Part shown: positions 10,083 to 21,015 of the stretch, piece after piece
How the letters are laid out: each line of letters opens with the position of its first letter
Position numbering within the stretch: position 1 is the first letter of the stretch
NCBI RefSeq assembly: GCF_900324475.1
Contig: NZ_LT992502.1
Coordinates: 992,001 to 1,056,000, forward strand
Source of the DNA: Enterobacter bugandensis
GTDB taxonomy: Bacteria; Pseudomonadota; Gammaproteobacteria; Enterobacterales; Enterobacteriaceae
DNA: 64,000 bases
Reading direction: 5' to 3'
Made by a program: the position numbers and the translations under genes
The notes under the pieces: generated by a model
What the model was told of the DNA's origin: nothing
Seen by the model: the letters and a program-made list of their open reading frames with translations, nothing else
Databases searched by the model: none

Positions 10083-10793
10083 CGCCAGCTGCGGGTGGAC
10101 GACTTCGTGGCTCAGCGGTTTGCTGACCACGTAACGGCCATCGACGATAGAGACTACCGGCGGCTTGTGGGTCTGCTCAAAGTAGTCATAACCCGGCTTC
10201 AGCTGTTTCCAGAAATCGGCGTAGTAAGAGTACTTATGGCGCGCCATATTGGCATCGGTCATGCGGAACGGATAGATGCTGACCTGAACGTTAGGCTGCC
10301 CAAAGACCAGTGCGCCGGTTACGAACTGGAAAATCTCATCAATGCCGGAGTCGGTCATCGCGTAGCAGCCGACAGACACGCAGGCACCGTGGATCATCAG
10401 GTATTTCCCTTCATAACCGTGAGCACGGTCATAGGCGTTCGGGAAACCGATGTTGATGGCTTTATAGAAGCGGCTATCCGGCTTTAACTGGTTACGCTGA
10501 ACGTTGTAAAAACCTTCCGGGCTTTTGAAATCGCCCTGACGCTGTTTCGGGCCCAGCCCGCCGGAATAGTTACAAATTTTGTAGCTATCAAGCAGCTGAT
10601 ATGTTTCGCCCATTTTTACAAACAGATCGAGCGTGCGCTCTTCCTTGAAGATTTGAATATAAACCGGGGATCCCATTAACTGCTGTTTATATTCTTTGCT
10701 GATCGGCGTGGTGGAGCTGTTGCTGCTGAGCAGCCCGGCAAACGACATGCACGGAATCAGAAGCATCGCAATGAACAATGCGATTTTACGCAT
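10053..10793 (-). CDS. yafK: L,D-transpeptidase-fold murein amidase YafK (DpaA)
   Basis: Exported YkuD-family protein of 246 residues. It has a signal peptide ([20 protein letters not shown]) and the catalytic motif [12 protein letters not shown] with H135 and C143. The E. coli orthologue (renamed DpaA/LdtF) cuts the bond between Braun lipoprotein and peptidoglycan, so it reverses LdtABC cross-links in the periplasm. Gene position beside yafJ supports orthology. The 3' end overlaps yafJ convergently. Confidence 0.94.
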   Translation of the reverse strand: MRKIALFIAMLLIPCMSFAGLLSSNSSTTPISKEYKQQLMGSPVYIQIFKEERTLDLFVKMGETYQLLDSYKICNYSGGLGPKQRQGDFKSPEGFYNVQRNQLKPDSRFYKAINIGFPNAYDRAHGYEGKYLMIHGACVSVGCYAMTDSGIDEIFQFVTGALVFGQPNVQVSIYPFRMTDANMARHKYSYYADFWKQLKPGYDYFEQTHKPPVVSIVDGRYVVSKPLSHEVVHPQLASNYTVPETK

Positions 10794-11091
10794 ACTACAA
10801 ATTCCTTGATAAAACCTGGACTAACTTGCCAGGACGGCAAAAGAGACCCGAAATCAGATTATTCTGTTAGGTGCGCTCACATTAGCACCGCTATAGATTT
10901 TCGCAAGAGCCGGGCGGTGAGTTTACAAATTAGTTTTACTTTATAAACCATCAAAAACGCGCTGGCTCCAGGAACTTTGCGTAATAGCTCGCATTTTGGC
11001 GCGCCCGACCGTGGATCCCCTGCCCGAGAGAAGGGGGAAATGTTACACTTTGCGCCCACTGGATTGTTGTTTATGGAAACCTGCTAACCAC

Positions 11092-12435
11092 ATGTTTAAA
11101 ATAAAAAAAGGACTTAATTTGCCGATTGCAGGCGTGCCTGAGCAGCACGTCTCGTGTGGCGCAAGCGTCCGTCATGTCGCAATTTTAGGTGACGATTATC
11201 TGGGAATGCGTCCTTCAATGCTGGTGCAGGAGGGCGATCGCGTGATCAAAGGGCAGGCGCTCTTTGAAGACAAAAAAAATCCCGGCGTCATGTTCACGGC
11301 CCCCGCCAGCGGCACCGTGGTAGCGATCAACCGCGGCGAGCGTCGCGTGCTGCAGTCGGTGGTAATCCGCATTGAAGGCGATGAACAGCGTGAGTTTGCT
11401 CGTTATGATGCGGCAGACCTCGCGACGCTTAGCCGCGAAGATGTGCAGGCTCAGCTGCTCGCGTCCGGCCTGTGGACGGCGCTGCGTACGCGTCCTTTCA
11501 GCAAATCACCTGTTCCTGATACCGCCCCGGCTGCCATTTTCGTGACGGCCATCGACACCAACCCGCTCAGCGCAGACCCGCAGCCCATTATCCTGGCGCA
11601 GCGTAAAGCCTTTGATGCCGGGCTGACCGTTCTGACTCGCCTGACGCCCGGAAAAGTGCACGTTTGCCAGGCCAGCGGCGGCATGCTTGGCGGCCATCCG
11701 CAGGGACAGGTTACGTTTAATGAATTTTCCGGCCCGCATCCGGCGGGTCTGGTCGGGACCCATATCCACTTCCTTGAGCCGGTAAGCCTTAAAAAACAGG
11801 TCTGGCACCTTAATTATCAGGATGTCATTGCCATCGGTAAGCTCTTTACGACGGGTGAACTTTGCGCTGAACGGATTATCGCTATCGGCGGGCCGCAGGC
11901 CGCAAACCCGCGTCTGGTTAAGACGCTTCTGGGAGCAGACATTAATGAACTGCTGGCAGGGGAAACGAAAGAGGGTGAAAACCGCCTCATTTCCGGTTCG
12001 GTACTCAGCGGCCGCCGCGCTGTCAGTGCGCACGCGTACCTGGGACGTTTCCATCTTCAGGTGAGCGTCGTTCTGGAAGGGCGTGAGAAAGAGCTGTTCG
12101 GCTGGGTTCTGCCTGGCGCAGAAAAATACTCCGTCACCCGCACCACGCTTGGCCACTTTCTGCGTCATAAGCTCTTTAACTTCTCTACCAGCACAAACGG
12201 CGGCGAGCGCGCGATGGTTCCGATTGGCAACTACGAACGTGTAATGCCGCTGGATATTCTGCCTACCGTGCTGCTGCGCGATCTTCTGGCAGGCGATACC
12301 GACGGCGCGCAGGCGCTCGGTTGTCTGGAACTGGATGAAGAAGATCTGGCGCTCTGTACCTATGTGTGTCCGGGTAAATACGAATATGGACCCGTATTGC
12401 GCGAGGTGTTAACCCGCATTGAGCAGGAAGGATAA
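11092..12435 (+). CDS. nqrA: Na+-translocating NADH:quinone reductase subunit A
   Basis: Subunit A of the sodium-pumping NADH:ubiquinone reductase; it forms the cytoplasmic quinone-side domain. The start is ATG 11092 ([11 protein letters not shown]), giving 447 residues, the family length; a longer upstream reading frame is non-coding. First gene of nqrABCDEF-nqrM, which E. coli lacks between yafK and dinB. It ends 2 nt before nqrB. Confidence 0.96.
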   Translation: MFKIKKGLNLPIAGVPEQHVSCGASVRHVAILGDDYLGMRPSMLVQEGDRVIKGQALFEDKKNPGVMFTAPASGTVVAINRGERRVLQSVVIRIEGDEQREFARYDAADLATLSREDVQAQLLASGLWTALRTRPFSKSPVPDTAPAAIFVTAIDTNPLSADPQPIILAQRKAFDAGLTVLTRLTPGKVHVCQASGGMLGGHPQGQVTFNEFSGPHPAGLVGTHIHFLEPVSLKKQVWHLNYQDVIAIGKLFTTGELCAERIIAIGGPQAANPRLVKTLLGADINELLAGETKEGENRLISGSVLSGRRAVSAHAYLGRFHLQVSVVLEGREKELFGWVLPGAEKYSVTRTTLGHFLRHKLFNFSTSTNGGERAMVPIGNYERVMPLDILPTVLLRDLLAGDTDGAQALGCLELDEEDLALCTYVCPGKYEYGPVLREVLTRIEQEG

Positions 12436-12437
12436 CC

Positions 12438-13673
12438 ATGGGATTAAAGCACCTCTTTGAAAAAATTGAGCCGCACTTTACCGAAGGGAAGCTCAAAAAG
12501 TACTACCCGCTGTATGAAGCGACGACGACTATTTTCTACACTCCGGGTCTGGTGACGAAAGGGGCAGCGCACGTTCGCGATGCCATCGACCTGAAACGCA
12601 TGATGATCCTGGTGTGGTTTGCGGTCTTCCCGGCCATGTTCTGGGGCATGTACAACGTTGGTCTGCAAACCATTCCGGCGCTGCATCATATGTACGACGC
12701 TCAGCAGCTGGCGCAGGTGATCCAGTCTGACTGGCACTATCGTCTGGCGCAGTCGCTGGGCGTCAGCTTTGCGGCTGATGCAGGCTGGGTCAGCATGATG
12801 ACGCTGGGGGCCGTCTTCTTCCTGCCGATCTACATGACCGTCTTTATCGTGGGCGGCTTCTGGGAAGTGCTGTTCGCCATCATCCGCAAACACGAGATCA
12901 ACGAAGGCTTCTTTGTTACCTCCATTCTGTTTTCGCTGATTGTTCCGCCGACTCTGCCGCTCTGGCAGGCGGCGATGGGGATTAGCTTTGGCGTGGTGAT
13001 TGCCAAAGAGATTTTCGGCGGCACCGGACGTAACTTCCTCAACCCGGCGCTGGCGGGGCGTGCGTTCCTGTTCTTTGCTTACCCGGCGCAGATTTCGGGC
13101 GACCTGGTGTGGACGGCTGCGGACGGATTCTCCGGCGCGACGCCACTTTCACAGTGGGCGGCAGGCGGCGGTGAAACGCTGGTCAACAATGCTACCGGCC
13201 AGCCCGTAACCTGGTTCGACGCGTTTCTTGGCAACATTCCGGGCTCCATTGGCGAAGTATCTACCCTGATGATTTTGATCGGCGGGGCCATCATCCTCTT
13301 TGGCCGCGTGGCGTCCTGGCGCATCGTCGCGGGCGTTATGCTCGGCATGGTGCTTACCGCCACGCTGTTCAACTTCATTGGTTCAGACACGAACCCGATG
13401 TTCTCCATGCCGTGGTACTGGCACCTGGTGCTGGGAGGCTTTGCGTTTGGCATGATGTTCATGGCCACCGATCCCGTCTCGGCCTCCTTTACCGACAGGG
13501 GGAAATGGTGCTACGGCGCGCTCATTGGCGTGATGTGTGTACTGATTCGCGTGGTCAACCCGGCCTATCCGGAAGGGATGATGTTGGCCATTCTGTTTGC
13601 CAACCTGTTTGCGCCGCTGTTCGACTACCTGGTCGTGCGCGCCAACATTAAGCGGAGGAAGGCGCGTGGCTGA
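12438..13673 (+). CDS. nqrB: Na+-NQR subunit B (FMN-bearing membrane subunit)
   Basis: Polytopic membrane subunit of 411 residues that carries a covalently bound FMN on the electron and Na+ path. The attachment motif [10 protein letters not shown] is present, with T235 as the flavinylated residue, equivalent to T236 in Vibrio. Many hydrophobic helices alternate with short loops. Its stop overlaps the nqrC GTG start by 8 nt, so translation is probably coupled. Confidence 0.97.
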   Translation: MGLKHLFEKIEPHFTEGKLKKYYPLYEATTTIFYTPGLVTKGAAHVRDAIDLKRMMILVWFAVFPAMFWGMYNVGLQTIPALHHMYDAQQLAQVIQSDWHYRLAQSLGVSFAADAGWVSMMTLGAVFFLPIYMTVFIVGGFWEVLFAIIRKHEINEGFFVTSILFSLIVPPTLPLWQAAMGISFGVVIAKEIFGGTGRNFLNPALAGRAFLFFAYPAQISGDLVWTAADGFSGATPLSQWAAGGGETLVNNATGQPVTWFDAFLGNIPGSIGEVSTLMILIGGAIILFGRVASWRIVAGVMLGMVLTATLFNFIGSDTNPMFSMPWYWHLVLGGFAFGMMFMATDPVSASFTDRGKWCYGALIGVMCVLIRVVNPAYPEGMMLAILFANLFAPLFDYLVVRANIKRRKARG

Positions 13674-14460
13674 GGTTAAAAATAACGACAGCATCAGCAA
13701 AACGCTGCTGGTGGTTTTGGTACTGTGTCTGGTCTGTTCCATCGTGGTTGCCGGTTCCGCCGTAGGGTTGAAACCGCTGCAGCAGGAACAGCGCGCGCTG
13801 GATAAACAGCGTAACATCCTGGCCGTGGCCGGGCTGATGCAGGAAGGCATGACGAAGGACGACGTCGCCGACGTGTTTGCTGAACGCATTACCGCACGGC
13901 TGGTGGATTTAAAAACCGGCGAGCTGATGGATAAAGACCCGGCGAAATATAACCAGGCGCTGGCATTAAAGGATCCGCAGATGAGCACCGTGCTTGACGC
14001 CTCGCAGGATCCGGCTGGCATTAAGCGCCGCAGCAATGTCGCGGAAATTTACCTCGTCCGTGACGAGCAGAAGCGCATACAGGAAATCGTGTTGCCCATC
14101 TACGGCAACGGCTTATGGTCAATGATGTATGCGTTTGTGGCACTGGATACCGATGGCCGCACGGTCAAAGGTATTACTTATTACGATCAGGGCGAAACGC
14201 CGGGGCTGGGTGGCGAAGTGGAAAACCCTAACTGGCGTGCGCAGTTTATCGGTAAAAAAGTGCTCAATGATAACGGTCAGCCTGCGCTGAAGGTGGTGAA
14301 AGGAGGCGCGCGTCCTGGGGATGAATTCGCCGTTGACGGTCTTTCCGGCGCCACACTCACCTCTAACGGGGTGCAGCACAGTTTTGATTTCTGGATGGGT
14401 GAACTGGGCTTTGGTCCCTTCCTGAAGAACGTACGTGAAGGAGCGCTGAACAATGGCTGA
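13666..14460 (+). CDS. nqrC: Na+-NQR subunit C (covalent FMN, periplasmic)
   Basis: Single-anchor subunit with one N-terminal membrane helix ([20 protein letters not shown]) and a periplasmic FMN-binding domain. The flavinylation motif DGLSGAT is at residues 224-230, with T230 the acceptor. The start is the GTG at 13666 (MAEVKNND), preceded by AGCGGAGGAAGG; this gives 264 residues. Flavin attachment requires ApbE, which is not encoded in this operon. The last 8 nt overlap nqrD. Confidence 0.95.
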   Translation: MAEVKNNDSISKTLLVVLVLCLVCSIVVAGSAVGLKPLQQEQRALDKQRNILAVAGLMQEGMTKDDVADVFAERITARLVDLKTGELMDKDPAKYNQALALKDPQMSTVLDASQDPAGIKRRSNVAEIYLVRDEQKRIQEIVLPIYGNGLWSMMYAFVALDTDGRTVKGITYYDQGETPGLGGEVENPNWRAQFIGKKVLNDNGQPALKVVKGGARPGDEFAVDGLSGATLTSNGVQHSFDFWMGELGFGPFLKNVREGALNNG

Positions 14461-15091
14461 TACGGGTGAACTGAAAGAAGTTAAAAAAGTGCTTATTGGC
14501 CCACTTTTAGCCAATAACCCGATAACCCTGCAGGTGCTGGGTGTGTGCTCGGCTCTGGCGGTAACGACCAAGCTGGAAACGGCGGTGGTGATGACGCTGG
14601 CGGTAACGCTGGTGACGGCGTTTTCCAGCATGTTTATCTCGATGATCCGCCACCACATCCCCAACAGCGTGAGGATCATCGTGCAGATGGCGATCATCGC
14701 CTCGCTGGTGATCGTGGTCGATCAGCTGCTGCGCGCTTTCGCCTACGAAACCTCGAAGCAGCTTTCGGTGTTTGTCGGCCTGATTATCACCAACTGCATC
14801 GTGATGGGGCGCGCTGAAGCCTACGCCATGAAAATGCCGCCGCTGGCGAGCTTTATGGACGGTATCGGGAACGGCCTGGGCTACGGCGTGATCCTGCTGA
14901 CGGTCGGTTTCCTGCGCGAGCTGATTGGCAGCGGCAAGCTGTTTGGCGTTCAGGTGCTGGATACGGTACAGAACGGCGGCTGGTATCTGCCGAACGGCCT
15001 GTTCCTGCTGGCCCCAAGCGCGTTTTTCATTATCGGTTTGCTGATCTGGCTGATTCGTACGTTGAAGCCTGAACAGCAGGAAAAGGAGTAA
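14453..15091 (+). CDS. nqrD: Na+-NQR subunit D
   Basis: Integral membrane subunit of 212 residues, of the RnfA/NqrE-RnfE/NqrD family, with about six helices. The family stretch [14 protein letters not shown] holds the conserved Cys that helps bind the intramembrane iron centre shared with NqrE. It overlaps nqrC by 8 nt and lies 6 nt upstream of nqrE. Confidence 0.96.
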   Translation: MADTGELKEVKKVLIGPLLANNPITLQVLGVCSALAVTTKLETAVVMTLAVTLVTAFSSMFISMIRHHIPNSVRIIVQMAIIASLVIVVDQLLRAFAYETSKQLSVFVGLIITNCIVMGRAEAYAMKMPPLASFMDGIGNGLGYGVILLTVGFLRELIGSGKLFGVQVLDTVQNGGWYLPNGLFLLAPSAFFIIGLLIWLIRTLKPEQQEKE

Positions 15092-15097
15092 CCGACA

Positions 15098-15694
15098 ATG
15101 GCTCATTACCTGAGTTTATTTGTGCGCGCGGTGTTTGTTGAAAACATGGCGCTCGCCTTCTTCCTGGGCATGTGTACGTTCCTTGCCGTCTCTAAAAAGG
15201 TCTCGACGGCATTTGGCCTGGGCGTGGCGGTCACCGTTGTGCTGGGGCTTTCGGTTCCGATTAACAACCTGGTGTTCAACTTCGTGCTGCGGGACGGCGC
15301 GCTGGTGGAAGGCGTCGATCTTAGCTTCCTGAACTTCATCACCTTCATCGGGGTGATTGCGGCGCTGGTACAAATCCTGGAGATGATCCTCGATAAGTAT
15401 TTCCCGTCGCTGTACAACGCGCTGGGGATCTTCCTGCCGCTGATCGCGGTGAACTGCGCCATCTTCGGTGGCGTCTCGTTTATGGTTCAGCGCGATTACA
15501 ACTTCAGTGAATCGGTGGTGTACGGCTTCGGTTCCGGTATCGGCTGGATGCTGGCGATTGTCACTATGGCGGGGATCCGTGAAAAAATGAAATATGCCAA
15601 CGTGCCTGCGGGGCTGCGTGGCTTAGGGATCACCTTTATCACCACCGGCCTGATGGCGTTGGGCTTTATGTCCTTCTCCGGTGTGCAGCTATAA
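15098..15694 (+). CDS. nqrE: Na+-NQR subunit E
   Basis: Integral membrane subunit of 198 residues, paralogue of NqrD with inverted topology. Conserved Cys residues lie in [11 protein letters not shown] and [13 protein letters not shown], the latter being the iron-binding segment. It starts 6 nt after nqrD and ends 10 nt before nqrF. Confidence 0.96.
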   Translation: MAHYLSLFVRAVFVENMALAFFLGMCTFLAVSKKVSTAFGLGVAVTVVLGLSVPINNLVFNFVLRDGALVEGVDLSFLNFITFIGVIAALVQILEMILDKYFPSLYNALGIFLPLIAVNCAIFGGVSFMVQRDYNFSESVVYGFGSGIGWMLAIVTMAGIREKMKYANVPAGLRGLGITFITTGLMALGFMSFSGVQL

Positions 15695-15704
15695 GGGTTA
15701 ACAA

Positions 15705-16928
15705 ATGGAAATTATTCTTGGCGTGGTGATGTTCACGCTGATAGTACTGGTGCTGTCAGGGCTGATTCTGGCGGCGCGCGCAAAGCTGGTTAATTCCGGG
15801 GACGTGATCATTGATATCAATGACGATCCGCAGAACCAGATCCGCACTCCGGCAGGGGACAAGCTGCTTAATACGCTCTCGGGCAACGGGATTTTTGTCT
15901 CGTCAGCCTGCGGTGGAGGCGGCTCATGCGGGCAGTGCCGTGTGACTGTGAAAGAGGGGGGCGGTGATATTCTGCCTACTGAACTGTCGCATATCACGAA
16001 GCGTGAAGCGAAAGAGGGGTGCCGCCTGGCGTGCCAGGTCGCGGTGCGTCAGAACATGAAGATTGAGCTGCCGGAAGAGATTTTCGGCGTGAAAAAATGG
16101 GAGTGCGAGGTTATCTCGAACGATAACAAAGCCACGTTTATTAAAGAGCTCAAGCTGCGTGTCCCTGAAGGGGAGAGCGTCCCGTTCCGTGCAGGTGGGT
16201 ATATCCAGATTGAGTGTCCGGCGCACACCGTGGCGTATGCGGACTTCGACGTGCCCGATGAGTACCGGGCCGACTGGGATAAATTTAATCTCTTCCGCTT
16301 TGTTTCCGAGGTAAAAGAGCCCGCGCTGCGCGCCTATTCCATGGCTAACTACCCGGAAGAGAAGGGCATTATCATGCTCAACGTGCGTATCGCCACGCCG
16401 CCGCCAAACGTGCCTGACGCGCCGCCGGGCGTGATGTCGTCGTATATCTGGTCTCTTAAGCCAGGCGACAAGGTGACGATCTCCGGTCCGTTCGGCGAGT
16501 TTTTTGCTAAAGATACCGACGCTGAAATGGTCTTTATCGGCGGCGGTGCGGGTATGGCCCCTATGCGCTCGCACATCTTTGACCAGCTCAAGCGTCTCGG
16601 CAGCAAGCGTAAAATCAGCTTCTGGTACGGTGCGCGCTCGCTGCGCGAAATGTTCTACGACGATGAGTTTGAACAGCTGGCGCGTGAGAATCCGAACTTT
16701 ACCTTCCACGTGGCGCTCTCCGATCCGCAGCCGGAAGATAACTGGACGGGCTATACGGGATTCATTCACAACGTGCTGTATGAAAACTACCTCAAACAGC
16801 ACCCGGCACCGGAAGACTGCGAGTTCTATATGTGTGGTCCGCCAATGATGAACGCCGCCGTGATCAAGATGCTCAAAGATCTCGGCGTGGAAGATGAAAA
16901 CATCCTCCTTGATGATTTCGGAGGCTGA
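15705..16928 (+). CDS. nqrF: Na+-NQR subunit F (NADH dehydrogenase, 2Fe-2S and FAD)
   Basis: Entry point for electrons from NADH. In order it has an N-terminal membrane helix (residues 3-24), a plant-ferredoxin-like 2Fe-2S domain with C69, C75, C78 and C110, an FAD domain ([11 protein letters not shown]) and an NAD-binding domain ([12 protein letters not shown] and the C-terminal MCGPPMMN). All ligands and the 407-residue length match the family. It is followed after 2 nt by nqrM. Confidence 0.97.
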   Translation: MEIILGVVMFTLIVLVLSGLILAARAKLVNSGDVIIDINDDPQNQIRTPAGDKLLNTLSGNGIFVSSACGGGGSCGQCRVTVKEGGGDILPTELSHITKREAKEGCRLACQVAVRQNMKIELPEEIFGVKKWECEVISNDNKATFIKELKLRVPEGESVPFRAGGYIQIECPAHTVAYADFDVPDEYRADWDKFNLFRFVSEVKEPALRAYSMANYPEEKGIIMLNVRIATPPPNVPDAPPGVMSSYIWSLKPGDKVTISGPFGEFFAKDTDAEMVFIGGGAGMAPMRSHIFDQLKRLGSKRKISFWYGARSLREMFYDDEFEQLARENPNFTFHVALSDPQPEDNWTGYTGFIHNVLYENYLKQHPAPEDCEFYMCGPPMMNAAVIKMLKDLGVEDENILLDDFGG

Positions 16929-16930
16929 TT

Positions 16931-17131
16931 ATGTTGACCTTTCTGGCAACCTTTGCGGTGTTTTTGCTGGTGGTGTTCGGTATGTCTTTAGGCTGGATCA
17001 TCAAGCGTAAAAGCATTCAGGGCAGCTGTGGAGGTATCTCTTCCATCGGAATGGAAAAGGTGTGCGACTGCCCCGAACCGTGCGATGCACGTAAAAAGCG
17101 CATGGCCCGGGATCAGCAGAGGATCATCTAG
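16931..17131 (+). CDS. nqrM: NqrM, Na+-NQR maturation factor (DUF539)
   Basis: Small protein of 66 residues with one N-terminal membrane helix and a Cys-rich tail: C33, C45, C47 and C51 in the order GSCGG and CDCPEPC. NqrM is known to be needed for assembling the intramembrane iron centre of NqrD/NqrE. It lies only 2 nt after nqrF; in many operons apbE stands between the two, but not here. Confidence 0.95.
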   Translation: MLTFLATFAVFLLVVFGMSLGWIIKRKSIQGSCGGISSIGMEKVCDCPEPCDARKKRMARDQQRII

Positions 17132-17133
17132 GA

Positions 17134-17156
17134 AAAGGCCGCTTCGTGCGGCCTTT
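17134..17156. terminator. bidirectional terminator between nqrM and the GDPD-like gene
   Basis: Perfect 9-bp stem AAAGGCCGC / GCGGCCTTT around a 5-nt loop, with short T-runs on each strand, between two convergent genes. Confidence 0.8.
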
Positions 17157-17161
17157 ATCAT

Positions 17162-18025
17162 TTATTTTGCCCAGCTTTTGGCTTTGGCTGGTGAGTCTAC
17201 AAGAACCCCTTCGGCACCCAGTGTTTTCGCCTTCTGGTAATCCTCTTCAGAGTTCACGCCGATAAAAATCAGATGGGCATTGCCCTGAGAGCGGAAGCAG
17301 TCAACGGCCTCTTTGTCCCACGTTAATGTTGCAGGAGAGACACCTTCGCCTAAGGTGAATTTCTCGACCACTTCTACTTTTCGGTTTAACTCAAGCCCGT
17401 ACCAGTAATCGTCCATTTTTTGTGAAGGAGGCAGACATTCATGGCTCAACGAAATCGTGGCCAGACGCGTGCGGGTTTCGCTGCGCGTGACAAAGCGGGG
17501 GATTTCGACAGGCAATGCTTCCATATAGCGATCTTCGGTTGAATAAACGCGAACGCGATTCAGGCTGTTGGTCTCTTTCAATACGTTAAGCAGCGCGTTG
17601 CCCATGGTCGCCGGATCGGCATCCGGCGATTTGATGTCAATGAAAAAACGCGTATCTGGCCAGGCGCTCAGCACCGACTTCAGCGTCGGTATCGGGGAAT
17701 TAAGCAGGTTTTCCGGCAGGCCCTTATCTTTCCACTTCACGCTGGCATCCGCTTTTGCCAGTTCTTCAGCGGTATACTGCGACACCTTTCCCTGCAGATT
17801 GGTTAACGCTTTCAGATCGGCAGGTCGATAGAGAACCGGTACGCCATCCCGACTGAGCTGCACGGTTATCCAGACGATATCTGCTTTGTTTTCGAGGGCG
17901 AGCTTAATGGCTGGCAGGGTATTTTCAGGTGCATCGGCAGTCCCGCCCCGGTGGGCAACGATCGCAGGGCTAGCAGATGCAGCACTCGCCAGAAACAGTA
18001 ACGAAATCGGGAGAATTTTCTTCAT
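17162..18025 (-). CDS. exported glycerophosphodiester phosphodiesterase-like protein lacking metal ligands
   Basis: 287 residues with a clear signal peptide (ILPISLLFLASAASA) and the GDPD-family opening H25-R26-G-G plus PENTLPA. The segment that should carry the Glu-x-Asp metal ligands and the second catalytic His-Asp instead reads DIVWITVQLSRDG then PVLYRPADL: W52 and T54 replace Glu and Asp, and Y66-R67 replace His-Asp. A later strand FFIDIKSPD is retained. The fold is therefore likely kept while classical Ca2+-dependent diesterase activity is doubtful. Substrate unknown. It is convergent with nqrM and divergent from dinB. Confidence 0.8.
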   Translation of the reverse strand: MKKILPISLLFLASAASASPAIVAHRGGTADAPENTLPAIKLALENKADIVWITVQLSRDGVPVLYRPADLKALTNLQGKVSQYTAEELAKADASVKWKDKGLPENLLNSPIPTLKSVLSAWPDTRFFIDIKSPDADPATMGNALLNVLKETNSLNRVRVYSTEDRYMEALPVEIPRFVTRSETRTRLATISLSHECLPPSQKMDDYWYGLELNRKVEVVEKFTLGEGVSPATLTWDKEAVDCFRSQGNAHLIFIGVNSEEDYQKAKTLGAEGVLVDSPAKAKSWAK

Positions 18026-18153
18026 GAATAATTACGCTCCATTGATTTTATAAATGTATGTATATAAAGGCTTTATTACGAATGTTTGTAACACGTTTAT
18101 ATGACAACCGTGAGTAAGGAAAATAGCTGACGCATTTTTTGCCTTTTGTTATA

Positions 18154-18169
18154 CTGTATATAAATACAT
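18154..18169 (+). promoter_or_regulatory. LexA (SOS) box of dinB
   Basis: CTGTATATAAATACAT matches the CTGT-N8-ACAG consensus with one mismatch at the last base, and lies 14 nt before the dinB ATG. This agrees with SOS control of dinB in enterobacteria. Confidence 0.85.
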
Positions 18170-18183
18170 GTGTGGTATGACCG

Positions 18184-19242
18184 ATGCGCAAAATAATCCA
18201 TGTCGATATGGACTGCTTTTTTGCCGCAGTGGAGATGCGTGACAACCCGGCGCTGCGGGATATTCCCATCGCCATTGGCGGCAGCCGCGTTCAGCGCGGT
18301 GTGATCAGCACCGCCAACTATCCTGCACGCAAATTTGGCGTGCGCAGCGCCATGCCGACGGCGATGGCGCTAAAACTGTGTCCGCACCTTACTCTTTTGC
18401 CCGGGCGCTTTGACGCCTATAAAGAAGCGTCAAACCATATACGCGAAATCTTCTCCCGCTACACCTCACTGATTGAACCGCTTTCGCTGGACGAAGCCTA
18501 TCTGGACGTCACCGACAGCCTGCACTGTCACGGCTCCGCTACCCTGATGGCGCAGGAGATCCGCCAGACCATTTTCAACGAGCTGAATCTCACCGCGTCG
18601 GCAGGCGTCGCGCCGGTAAAATTTCTCGCCAAAATTGCTTCCGATTTAAATAAACCCAACGGCCAGTACGTCATCACCCCTGAAGAGGTCCCGGCGTTTT
18701 TAAAAACGCTGCCGCTTGGCAAAATCCCCGGCGTAGGCAAAGTCTCCGCCGCGAAGCTGGAAAGTATGGGGTTACGCACCTGCGAAGACGTGCAGCGAAG
18801 CGACCTGGCTATGCTGCTCAAGCGCTTTGGGAAGTTTGGCCGCGTGCTGTGGGAGCGCAGTCAGGGCATTGACGACCGCGATGTAAACAACGAACGGCTT
18901 CGTAAATCGGTCGGGGTTGAGCGCACGCTGAGCGAAGACATCCATGACTGGTCGGAATGCGAAACCATTATTACGGAACAGCTCTATCCGGAGCTGGAGC
19001 GACGCCTGATCAAAGTAAAGCCTGATTTACTGATTGCCCGACAGGGCATCAAGCTGAAATTTAACGACTTTCAGCAGACGACGCAGGAGCACGTCTGGCC
19101 GCGCCTGAACAAAGAAGATCTTATCGCAACGGCGAAAAAGGCGTGGGAAGAACGACGAGGCGGACGAGGGGTGAGGCTGGTGGGACTGCACGTCACGCTG
19201 CTGGATCCGCAGCTGGAGCGTCAGCTGGTTTTGGGATTGTAG
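18184..19242 (+). CDS. dinB: DNA polymerase IV
   Basis: Y-family translesion polymerase of 352 residues. It has the catalytic Asp in [12 protein letters not shown] (D8) and the second acidic pair in [11 protein letters not shown] near residue 103, followed by the HhH thumb ([15 protein letters not shown]) and the little-finger domain. The C-terminal LERQLVLGL is the beta-clamp-binding peptide region. An SOS box precedes it. The prfH gene or pseudogene found next in some relatives is absent: only a REP element separates dinB from pepD. Confidence 0.97.
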   Translation: MRKIIHVDMDCFFAAVEMRDNPALRDIPIAIGGSRVQRGVISTANYPARKFGVRSAMPTAMALKLCPHLTLLPGRFDAYKEASNHIREIFSRYTSLIEPLSLDEAYLDVTDSLHCHGSATLMAQEIRQTIFNELNLTASAGVAPVKFLAKIASDLNKPNGQYVITPEEVPAFLKTLPLGKIPGVGKVSAAKLESMGLRTCEDVQRSDLAMLLKRFGKFGRVLWERSQGIDDRDVNNERLRKSVGVERTLSEDIHDWSECETIITEQLYPELERRLIKVKPDLLIARQGIKLKFNDFQQTTQEHVWPRLNKEDLIATAKKAWEERRGGRGVRLVGLHVTLLDPQLERQLVLGL

Positions 19243-19254
19243 ATTACACTCATC

Positions 19255-19284
19255 GTAGGCCCGGCAAGCGTAGCGCCGCCGGGC
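19255..19284. repeat. REP-like palindromic element
   Basis: GTAGGCCCGGCAAGCG followed by CGCCGCCGGGC between convergent dinB and pepD. Confidence 0.75.
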
Positions 19285-19297
19285 AACAGACGACAAA

Positions 19298-20755
19298 TTA
19301 CTTCGCAGGGATCGCCTTCAGCAGTTCCGTCAACAGCGTCCAGTAATGACCGACGCTTTCAATATGAACCTGCTCATCCGGCGAGTGTGGACCGGTAATG
19401 GTTGGCCCGATGGAAACCATGTCCATGTCCGGATACGGCTTCTTAAACAGACCACATTCCAGACCCGCGTGGATCACCTGGATGTTCGGGGTGCTGTTGA
19501 ACAGACGCTGATAAGTTTCACGCACCAGCGCCATCACCGGAGAGCTTGCATCCGGCTGCCAGCCTGGGTAGCTGCCTTTGGCGGAGGTTTTCGCGCCCGC
19601 CAGCGCACCCAGAGATTCCAGCATGCTTACTACATACTCTTTACCGCTGTCGATCAGGGAGCGGATCAGGCAGATAATTTCCGCACTGTCGTCGCTCATA
19701 GTCACCACGCCCACGTTCAGAGAGGTTTCCACCACGCCTTTCGCCACGTCAGAGTTGCGAATCACGCCGTTTGGCGTCGCGTTCAGCAGCTGAACGAAGC
19801 TGTCGCGAGACTGCGCGGTCAGGGCGGCTTTATCCGTAGACACGGATTCCAGCACCACGGTCAGGTTCTTCTCTTTCGCCGACAGTTCGTTTTTCAGGAT
19901 ATCCAGGTAGACGCTGGAGAGTTTTTTCAGCTCGTCCGCTTTCGCCGCTGGCACCGCCACGGTGGCAAAGGCTTCGCGTGGGATCGCGTTGCGCAGGGTG
20001 CCGCCGTTGAAGTCCACCAGACGCAGGTCCAGCTCGGCCGCATGGCCCGCCAGGAAGCGCGCCAGCAGTTTGTTGGCGTTACCCAGGCCCAGGTGAATAT
20101 CACCGCCGGAGTGACCGCCTTTCAGCCCTTTCAGCGTCAGCTTGAAGGTCTGGTAGCCAGCAGGGATCGCTTCGCGTGACAGCGGCAGGGTAGAGATGAA
20201 ATCAATCCCGCCCGCGCAGCCCATGTAGATCTCGCCTTCTTCTTCGGAGTCGGTGTTGATCAGGATATCTGCCTGCAGCCAGTTCGCCTGCAGACCGAAC
20301 GCGCCGTCCATGCCCGCTTCTTCGGTCATGGTCAGCAGCACTTCCAGCGGACCGTGTTCAACGCTGTCGTCAGCCAGCACCGCCAGCGCAGAGGCCATAC
20401 CGATGCCGTTGTCCGCGCCCAGGGTGGTGCCGCGCGCTTTTACCCAGTCGCCATCGATGTACGGCTGGATTGGGTCTTTAGTGAAGTCGTGAACGGTGTC
20501 GTTGTTTTTCTGTGGCACCATGTCCAGGTGCGCCTGCAGTACAACCGGTTTACGGTTTTCCATGCCTGCGGTAGCCGGTTTGCGGATCAGAATGTTGCCA
20601 ACCTGGTCGCGCTCTGCGTGCAGACCTTTTTCCTTCGCCCAACCCATAATATGTTCGGCAAGCTGTTCTTCATGGTAGGAAGGGTGTGGAATGGAGCAAA
20701 TTTTGGCAAAAATATCCCACAGCGGCTGCGGAGATAATTGAGACAGTTCAGACAC
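19298..20755 (-). CDS. pepD: cytosol nonspecific dipeptidase (peptidase D)
   Basis: M20-family zinc aminoacyl-histidine dipeptidase of 485 residues, cutting Xaa-His and many other dipeptides in the cytosol. The metal-site motif VVLQAHLDMVPQKN and the later DNGIGMA and MTEEAGMDGA blocks are intact. The start is taken as the GTG at 20755, giving MSELSQLSP as in E. coli; a 15-residue longer reading frame is not conserved. Confidence 0.97.
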   Translation of the reverse strand: MSELSQLSPQPLWDIFAKICSIPHPSYHEEQLAEHIMGWAKEKGLHAERDQVGNILIRKPATAGMENRKPVVLQAHLDMVPQKNNDTVHDFTKDPIQPYIDGDWVKARGTTLGADNGIGMASALAVLADDSVEHGPLEVLLTMTEEAGMDGAFGLQANWLQADILINTDSEEEGEIYMGCAGGIDFISTLPLSREAIPAGYQTFKLTLKGLKGGHSGGDIHLGLGNANKLLARFLAGHAAELDLRLVDFNGGTLRNAIPREAFATVAVPAAKADELKKLSSVYLDILKNELSAKEKNLTVVLESVSTDKAALTAQSRDSFVQLLNATPNGVIRNSDVAKGVVETSLNVGVVTMSDDSAEIICLIRSLIDSGKEYVVSMLESLGALAGAKTSAKGSYPGWQPDASSPVMALVRETYQRLFNSTPNIQVIHAGLECGLFKKPYPDMDMVSIGPTITGPHSPDEQVHIESVGHYWTLLTELLKAIPAK

Positions 20756-21015
20756 GATAAGTCTCCTTGTCGAGGCGCTGCAAACAGGGTTGCAGGCCAC
20801 AGGGTTAGCAGGTTAATAGTTACCACAAGACAGGCTTGCGAGATGCAACTGAGAATACCACTTTCTCTGCTGGCTGGTAGCATAAAGCATGTAAAAACTC
20901 AGGCAGGGAGCGCTAAACACTGGTTTTTAGTGCGCCAGATCTCTATAATCTCGCGCAACCTATTTCCCCCTCGAACACTTTTTAAGCCGTATAAAAACAG
21001 GCTGGGACACTTCAC

